Shown: positions 57,806 to 64,000 of the stretch, piece by piece
Layout of the letters: every line of letters starts with the position of its first letter
Position numbering within the stretch: position 1 is the stretch's first letter
Assembly: GCA_963995505.1 (NCBI GenBank)
Contig: OZ023194.1
Location: 10,288,428 to 10,352,427, forward strand
Length of the DNA: 64,000 nt
Reading direction: 5' to 3'
Source: Hypericum androsaemum
Lineage: Eukaryota > Streptophyta > Magnoliopsida > Malpighiales > Hypericaceae
The notes under the pieces: generated by a model
Database searches by the model: none
Seen by the model: only the letters and a program-made list of their open reading frames with translations
What the model was told of the DNA's origin: nothing
Made by a program: the position numbers and the translations under genes

Positions 57806-59482
57806 CTTATATTTATTCATTATTTTTAATTTTTAGATAACTACTAGAAGTTTGATTCTTAGTAGGATTCCATGTAAAAAAATTTTAATAGTTTTTTTTT
57901 GTTTCTTTATAAGGAACTTCTCCATTATTTTGGATAACTATCTGTCGCCCTGCACCACTAGACCTATGGCACGATGGTATCGCGCCTGAGGATTTGCTGG
58001 CGCGATAGTTAGCACGCCTGGAACCTCGGCATTTAACCTTGAGGCGTATGTAAATAGCATTTTTGGCATGATACACATCTAAATATGATTGGTTACGAAG
58101 TTTATGAACCCATAGTATGCGTGGTACAAACCCGGACGTACCATTTCATAATATAAGAGAATCTGATCCACAAAGGAAGGAGTCCAAGGGAAATAGCATC
58201 TCGGAGACTTGTCACGTCCTCGATCATCGAGTGCAAGTATAGAAGCAAGTACAATCCTTACTTTTTCCTTTGATTTGGTTCCCGGGATTGGTCCGGGTGC
58301 ATGCTACTTTGCAGTATAAAAAATGGGATATGTGAACAAGTATTTAGATCAATTAACGGAGGTATTATTCTAGCTAAACTAGGTTTCGAGTTTGAATTCT
58401 TGAGAACGCAACAATGTTAAATAATTGTTGGGAGAGCTTTGCCACCTTCCAAAAGTCTTACTTAACTCAAATTTAGATTAGTTGATCCAATAGATCGGAT
58501 TACAGGGTTATAAAACAAAAAAAGGGTGGGACCCCACTTTTGAACAATTTTTATGCCTTGTGGGCTGAATAAGTACCAAACTTACCGAGGGAGACAAGAG
58601 AGCATGTATTCCTGGTTCTAATTCTTGCCTTCAAACAATTGTCTAAAGGCAAGCATCTTCGGTCTTCCCATAACGTTTTATTTTTTAGTTTCATGATTGC
58701 TTGTATCAAATGCCTAAGTTTTTATATTACACTGTGTCAATAACTAAAAAAATGTCAATATGTCATGTCGCCAATGAAACATTGACCTTAATATAAAAGA
58801 GGAGTGGTCTACCTTAACCACTTGTTTCCAATTTGATCTGAAACACGATTGTATTAAAATTTGGTGTCGTTTTTGGATTCTATTCAACTAAGATTAGTCT
58901 GTTTAGCTGATATTCAAATATCATATAATTTTACAAAAAAAAAAAGATGACTTATCTACATTTACTCCTTACTGGTGGGAGATTTAAACATAAACATGAA
59001 ATAGAAAGATATCAATGAGAAATATGAGAATCTTTCATGAAAATGAGAGGGTAAAGGAGGCCTTGAGGACCACAAGGATGGTGGATTCCCGTAGTCCAAG
59101 TCAGAGAAATTCCTCTACTATCCGGGAATAAGATTCTGGCTTTTCGAGAGGGACAAACATTGCGGGACACACCCAACTTAAAAGAAAATAAAGCTCTGCT
59201 GAATCAATACCGTATCTACTGCAGAGGAATACAATTAGTTAGCACCGTCTTCGAATGGATAGTCGAAAACACGTCGGATTCGGACATCTACTGCAAATAT
59301 TAATTCGGATTATATCTAGAAGAAACATTCTAAATGGTGGAAAAGCTTCAAAGATAATATCTCAGTTCAAGTCATTGCAAATATTACTGATGAACGTTAA
59401 TTTAGCAAGCGAGAGAAACCTTTTTTTTCCTTTTGTAAACGGAATTCGATTCTGGAACTTCAAATAGTGAAGAGCACTCTAA
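57806..59482. other. Intergenic DNA, about 1.7 kb, no supported gene
   Basis: Mixed AT-rich sequence. Short open frames (57885-58076 minus, 59255-59467 plus) have no domains. No closed transposon was found. Confidence 0.4.
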
Positions 59483-59491
59483 AAATAATTA

Positions 59492-60572
59492 GGGAAAAGT
59501 CCACTTTCGTACCCTGTGGTATCGACCAAAATCACTTTAGTACCCTGTGGTAAAAAACCGATCAATCGAGTCATACTTATTCCAATTAACATCAAAAAGG
59601 GCCTCGGCAGCTGCCCGGAGCTGCCCGAACCTACCCGCCCGCTGCCCGGGCCACGTGGTCAGCCACGTCACCAAGAGGAGGAGGAGGAGGAGGAGGGGGA
59701 CGCGGGGAGGAGGAGGAGGAGGAGGGGAGGAGGAGGAGGAGGAGGAACGCGGAGGAGGAGGAGGCGGAGGAGGAGGAGGGGGACGCGGGGAGGAGGAGGA
59801 GGAGGAGGAGGAGGAGGAGGGGAGGAGGAGGAGGAGGAGGAACGCGGAGGAGGAGGAGGCGGAGGAGGAGGAGGAGGAGGAGGGGGAGAGGAGGAGGAGG
59901 AGAGGAGGAGGAGGAGGGGAGGAGGAGGAGGAGGAGGAACGCGGAGGAGGAGGAGGCGGAGGAGGAGGAGGAGGAGGAGGAGGAGAGGAGGAGGAGGAGG
60001 AGGAGGAGGGGAGGAGGAGGAGGAGGAGGAACGCGGAGGAGGAGGAGGCGGAGGAGGAGGAGGAGGAGGAGGGGGATGCGGGGAGGAGGAGGAGAGGAGG
60101 AGGAGGAGGAGGAGGAGGAGGGGAGGAGGAGGAGGAGGAGGAACGCGGAGGAGGAGGAGGAGGAGGGGAGGAGGAGGAGGAGGAGGAACGCGGAGGAGGA
60201 GGAGGCGGAGGAGGAGGAGGAGGAGGAGGGGGATGCGGGGAGGAGGAGGAGAGGAGGAGGAGGAGGAGGAGGAGGAGGAGGAACGCGGAGGAGGAGGAGG
60301 CGGAGGAGGAGGAGGAGGAGGAGGGGAGGAGGAGGAGGAGGAAAATCGGAGGAGGAGGAATTGGTGACGTGGCGCCACGTCACCAAAATTGGTGACGTGG
60401 CTGACCACGTGGCCCGGGCAGCGGGCGGGTAGGTTCGGGCAGCTCCGGGCAGCTGCCCGAGGCCCTTTTTGATGTTAATTGGAATAAGTATGACTCGATT
60501 GATCGGTTTTTTACCACAGGGTACTAAAGTGATTTTGGTCGATACCACAGGGTACGAAAGTGGACTTTTCCC
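59492..60572. mobile_element. Foldback Mutator-type element with long GGA array (1081 bp)
   Basis: An exact 9-bp target duplication, AAATAATTA, lies at 59483-59491 and 60573-60581. Arms 59492-59674 and about 60389-60572 are inverted copies that by eye differ by a single base (GCCTCGGCAG versus GCCTCGGGCAG). They start GGGAAAAGTCCACTTTCG and contain CCCTGTGGTA twice, CAGCTGCCCGG and CCACGTGGTCAGCCACGTCACC-like blocks. The apex (59675-60360) is a (GGA)n array with ACGCGG and GGCGGA interruptions, followed by the perfect palindrome at 60363-60384. On this strand the array is GGA, opposite to the copies at 32695 and 43151. No transposase. Confidence 0.95.
59675..60360. repeat. Homopurine (GGA)n array with higher-order structure
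   Basis: About 690 bp of GGA repeats. The interruption GGAACGCGGAGG recurs at about 59746, 59841, 59939, 60030, 60145, 60187 and 60281, that is mostly every 91-98 bp, with GGCGGA and GGGGGACGCGGGG or GGGGGATGCGGGG in fixed order between. The long open frames across it on both strands exist because the array contains no stop codon. Confidence 0.95.
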
Positions 60573-60581
60573 AAATAATTA

Positions 60582-60956
60582 TTCTCGACTACCTGTTTGG
60601 AATCACTAAATTTTGGGAAATGAACCCCATGCCAAATAATTTAATTTAATTTAATGCCGTGTGTTTGTAACTAATTTTTCTTATGAATTAGAATTGTCCG
60701 AATGATAAATGACTTAGATCACTTAAGAAAGTCTTCCGTTCGAATATTGGATGCTCGGGTGCGTTGTCGTTGGCTCTGCAAAGATTCTGCCTCACTCCCT
60801 CCCCTAGGCCTTTGAACCTCGCTTTATAAAAACCAAGCTTCACCTTACATTTAATTTGTAAAACATTTGCCAATAGAGAAAGAGAGAGATTGGTGAGGCA
60901 TCAACTTTATAAACCAAGACTCAAAACTTCTCAAATTGGCCATACACAAAGTAGAA
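60582..60956 (+). promoter_or_regulatory. Promoter and leader of the MYB-CC gene
   Basis: A TATA box, TTTATAAA (TATAAA at 60825-60830), lies 127 bp upstream of the ATG at 60957. It is preceded by the pyrimidine-rich CTCACTCCCTCCCC and followed by a GA-rich leader segment (AGAAAGAGAGAGA, about 60877). The foldback element ends only about 380 bp upstream of the start codon. Confidence 0.55.
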
Positions 60957-62696
60957 ATGTACCAACACCATCAGCACCAACCAAAAACTCTGCATGCTGA
61001 GAGGCACTTGTTCCTGCAAAGTGCGAATGGCCCTGGAGACTCCGGACTCGTGCTCTCCACCGATGCGAAGCCTCGATTAAAATGGACTCCCGATCTCCAC
61101 GAACGATTCGTCGAAGCGGTTAACACGCTCGGAGGGCCAGACAGTGAGTGCAACTTCTGATCCGTTGTCTAAACACACGTCAGGGATCGGTTTCAGAAAT
61201 TCCGAGAGTATTGATCATCCGTTTTTTTTCTCCTTAATTTTCGCAGAGGCCACACCGAAAACAGTCATGAAGCTCATGGGAATTCCGGGGCTTACTTTGT
61301 ACCACCTAAAGAGTCATCTTCAGGTAAATTAATTATGGAAGAACATATTGGCATATACTATAATTGATTTAGTTGTCCTTATCAACTGATGTCGGAAGAA
61401 TGGAAGTTTGCCGGAGATGTATTACAACCTGCCGAATCTGGTCGCTCTAATTAAGCATACTAGCATACTATATAATTCACTTAACCGAATTCATCTTTAA
61501 CCGGACTAAATTCAAAAATCCGAGAAGTTGTTTTTCATTCTACTAACTTCTTGTTCTGGTTTAATAGAAGTATAGACTCGGGAAGAATCTTCACGGGCAA
61601 GCTATCAACGGAAACCATAAGAGCATCAGTAAGTTGATTAATTGCAGCAGCCTAAAGATAATGTCTCGAACCATTCGAACGATAACAGATGGTATCTTTT
61701 CGATTCGAGCAGGTACAGTGGCTGCAGTGACCGAAAGGGTTTCTGAGACCAATGGACAACAGATGAACAATCATACAATTGGGTCCCCAACAAACAAGTA
61801 AGAATCCGATGCTCGGGTTTTTGTTGCACATTTACTTTTCGCGAATTTCGTTACTAAGAAAGAGATTGAAATCCAGAGGTTTGCATTGCAGTGAAGCGCT
61901 TCAGATGCAAATTGAGGTGCAGAGAAGGCTTCACGAGCAACTTGAGGTACAAAACAACTACAAGGGTCATAGTCCTTAATTCTTGTTCATAAACACTATG
62001 ATAATATGTCCTGAACCCGATCAGGTACAACGGCATTTACAGCTGCGAATCGAGGCTCAAGGGAAGTATCTACAGGCGGTATTAGAGAAAGCACAAGAAA
62101 CTCTTGGAAGGCAGAATTTAGGAGCTGCAGGCTTCGAGGCTGCAAAGATGCAAATTTCTGAGCTAGTCTCCAGAGTGTCCACACAATGCCTTAGCTCAGC
62201 ATTTTCGGAGCTCAATGAGCTGCAGGGTTTGTGCCCGCAGCAGCAAACGCAGAGCGGTCAGCGCAACGATTGCTCCATCGACAGCTGCCTAACGTCCTGC
62301 GATGGGTCACTGAAGGAACTGGAGATGCGCAAGACGGGAATGCGAACGAGGCTTCATGATCAAGGAAATGTCAAGTGGGGTGATGACCTGAATGATGAGA
62401 AGCTATTTCTTTCCTCTATTGGAAGAAGCACGGGAAACAGGGTTTTCTCACCGCAGAGAAGCTCCAACGACTTGTCCATGAGCATCGGGATAGAAGGCGA
62501 AAGAGGGAACACAATGAGTACTTTCCCTGATCATACCAAGAGGGTGGATTCGATTAACACAGAGACGGATAGAAGGCAACCAGGATTCGGCAAGTTCCCT
62601 TACTTCTCGGCGAGGCTAGACCTCAACTCGAACGGGGAAGCTGACGCTGCATCGAGCTGCAAGCAGCTCGACTTGAATGGTTTCAGCTGGAACTGA
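60957..62696 (+). CDS. PHL2/PHL3: MYB-CC transcription factor, PHL2/PHL3 clade
   Basis: This is a nuclear GARP-type MYB-CC regulator; relatives (PHR1-like PHL2 and PHL3/UNE16) act in phosphate-starvation responses, which is known for the family and inferred here. The exons are 60957-61143, 61247-61323, 61568-61628, 61713-61797, 61892-61946 and 62025-62696; all borders are GT..AG and in phase, and the protein is 378 aa. The MYB domain spans about residues 36-93 (KPRLKWTPDLHERFVEAV, then PGLTLYHLKSHLQKYRL). The MYB-CC coiled coil, about residues 138-200, carries ALQMQIEVQRRLHEQLE and QLRIEAQGKYLQAVLEKAQE. The end, LDLNGFSWN, is the clade's characteristic C-terminus. The start ATG opens MYQHHQHQ, the usual His-rich N-terminus. 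No defects are seen. Confidence 0.95.
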
Positions 62697-63065
62697 GAAT
62701 GTGGCATCCTTCCTGTGAATTTGCTACGGTTTCCTGCAGCCATTAACTGTCTGGTTGCTTGGGAAGCAAGCAATGTTGGGGCCCATCATAATGGAATAAG
62801 TTGCACTTGGTGAGGTAATAGGTGCTTAAAAATCACAGAATGTAAATCCAACAATTGTAGTTATGATCCTTCATTATTGTGGATTGGAAATGGTTCCTGT
62901 CTTGGTGAAGGAATTCTGGGGATTAACAAATCAAGATTGCAAGTGAAAGAAGAGGAAACATAGCAATGATAGACTTCTAGACAGCCAATGGTTGGTTAGA
63001 TGATACACCAAAAATATTTGAATAATACATGGAACAGTTTTATGTGCCATACCAAACTAGATGTA
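62697..63065. other. 3' flank of the MYB-CC gene
   Basis: Probable 3' untranslated region. AT-rich words near 62860-62880 and 63020 could serve as poly(A) signals. Nothing else is visible. Confidence 0.4.
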
Positions 63066-63073
63066 ATGAAAGT

Positions 63074-63182
63074 CGATTTTTTTTTAAAGGTAAATTTTTA
63101 CACCATGTCATGATTCGAACTCTGAATCTCCATGAAATCATATAACGGCTATGCCATTAGACCAAATGGTCTTTGGCAAAGG
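63074..63182 (-). mobile_element. Short SINE-like tRNA-derived retroelement (109 bp)
   Basis: Read on the minus strand: CCAAAGACCATTTGGTCTAA, A-box-like GGTCTAATGGCATAG, B-box GAGTTCGAATC (63112-63122), then an A-rich tail near 63080. The flanking 8-bp repeat ATGAAAGT lies at 63066-63073 and 63183-63190. The layout is like the insertion at 12681-12778. Confidence 0.65.
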
Positions 63183-63190
63183 ATGAAAGT

Positions 63191-64000
63191 AGGTGTTTAA
63201 ACATTTTAATGTCTTTTACTTAATGTTACTCCATTTGATGTAATTGTACTTGAAATTGGTAAAAAAAAATACTCCGGGTTTGGTGAATTTAATATCAAGG
63301 GATAGCGCAAAAAAATGTAACTTATTTTTTGGGGTGTACTTTGATTTTCAGAATCAATACTTTTCTTTTTTTTAAGGATAGAATCAATACTTCTCAAACC
63401 CTAAATTATGTTTCAGCTTAAACACAATTCTCTTTAACAAATTCTTACCGTTTGGACCAACTGCTAAATACAGTTAATATAATTTATTTTTGGTTTATAT
63501 ATAACATATTTTGATTGCACAAGTTACTATATTTCTATGTGAACTTAAGGAGCAAATATCCTCACACCATGAAATAACTGACGACATCTCTCCTCGTTCG
63601 CCACAAAAGCACAAACACAAAACTAAATGTATAGAGAATATGAAGGGAGCTAAATGTATGGAGACATATGAATGATTTCTTCTAATGAGAGTCATTTGCT
63701 CATGCCATCCCATCAGTCACATTCCGAGCAAAGTAAATAGTGTCCATTCTTAGTAGAGAGTGTTAAATGTATGTAGCTAGCAAACAAGAGTGCAAGCGTC
63801 TTTCCTTTCAAACGGTGTTCTTAAAATAGTGTTTCTCTTTTGTACCAATTATTAAGGTCAGTGGAAATTCTTGTTCTTGTTGCCCCTTGTTATATAGTGT
63901 TATTTTTATACTCCTTTATACCCTTGCATTATTTTTTTTGAGTTATATTGTTCATTTCTTATATTATTCCTAATACTAATATAAGAGTTCTTGGTCAAGA
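63191..64000. other. AT-rich intergenic DNA to the window edge
   Basis: No gene or closed element is visible. Confidence 0.45.

Noticed and set aside
59516..60548. Several overlapping open frames of 118-305 residues on both strands (Gly/Arg/Glu or Pro/Ser/Leu runs)
   Set aside because: They are translations of the GGA array and of palindromic arms; the array contains no stop codon in any frame, so length is meaningless.

Overview
This is plant nuclear DNA, most likely from a dicot. Intergenic DNA is AT-rich, introns are short GT..AG introns, and the genes belong to plant families: a plastid-type Trp/Tyr permease, cytosolic pyruvate kinase, a RING-finger protein and a MYB-CC (PHL) factor. The transposon content (Mutator, hAT, copia, TRIM, LINE, SINE) is also typical of angiosperms. 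The species cannot be fixed from the sequence alone.

Four gene models look intact: the aromatic amino-acid permease (4106-5747, minus, 2 exons), the RING-finger protein (29316-31861, plus, 4 coding exons, the first apparently only an ATG), pyruvate kinase (36577-38999, minus, 2 exons) and the MYB-CC regulator of the PHL2/PHL3 clade (60957-62696, plus, 6 exons). They are unrelated single genes and show no operon-like or cluster logic. Between them are broken gene pieces: a PRPP-synthetase exon, an ATL-type RING-H2 fragment, a LINE fragment, a gypsy tail and an unrecognised decayed coding stretch near 57 kb.

The rest is a dense transposon landscape, and many insertions can be closed exactly by target-site duplications (TSDs). 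These are: four foldback Mutator-type elements with 9-bp TSDs (9521-10086, 32695-33199, 43151-43923, 59492-60572), three of which carry a GGA/TCC array at the stem apex; a gene-fragment-carrying MULE-like element (54321-55343, 9-bp TSD); three hAT elements with TAGGGATGGCAAT-type ends and 8-bp TSDs; a family of GGTCGGACC-rich hAT-like elements; a 371-bp TRIM with two 111-bp LTRs, a PBS and a 5-bp TSD; a decayed Ty1/copia element (23351-28470); and two very short SINE-like insertions.

The most interesting signal is the foldback family. Arm-to-arm similarity (a proxy for age) runs parallel to the length of the triplet array at the hairpin tip: near-identical arms go with about 690 bp of array, moderately diverged arms with about 356 bp, and strongly diverged arms with about 80 bp. 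The fourth, divergent relative has no array. A second candidate is an element family with 21-bp inverted ends (20395-21873, and a 3.1-kb inverted relative at 45426-48540). Both carry a 22-bp minisatellite built on the word ACCAATTTCAT/ACCAATATCAG, and the larger copy also has gene-like exons.
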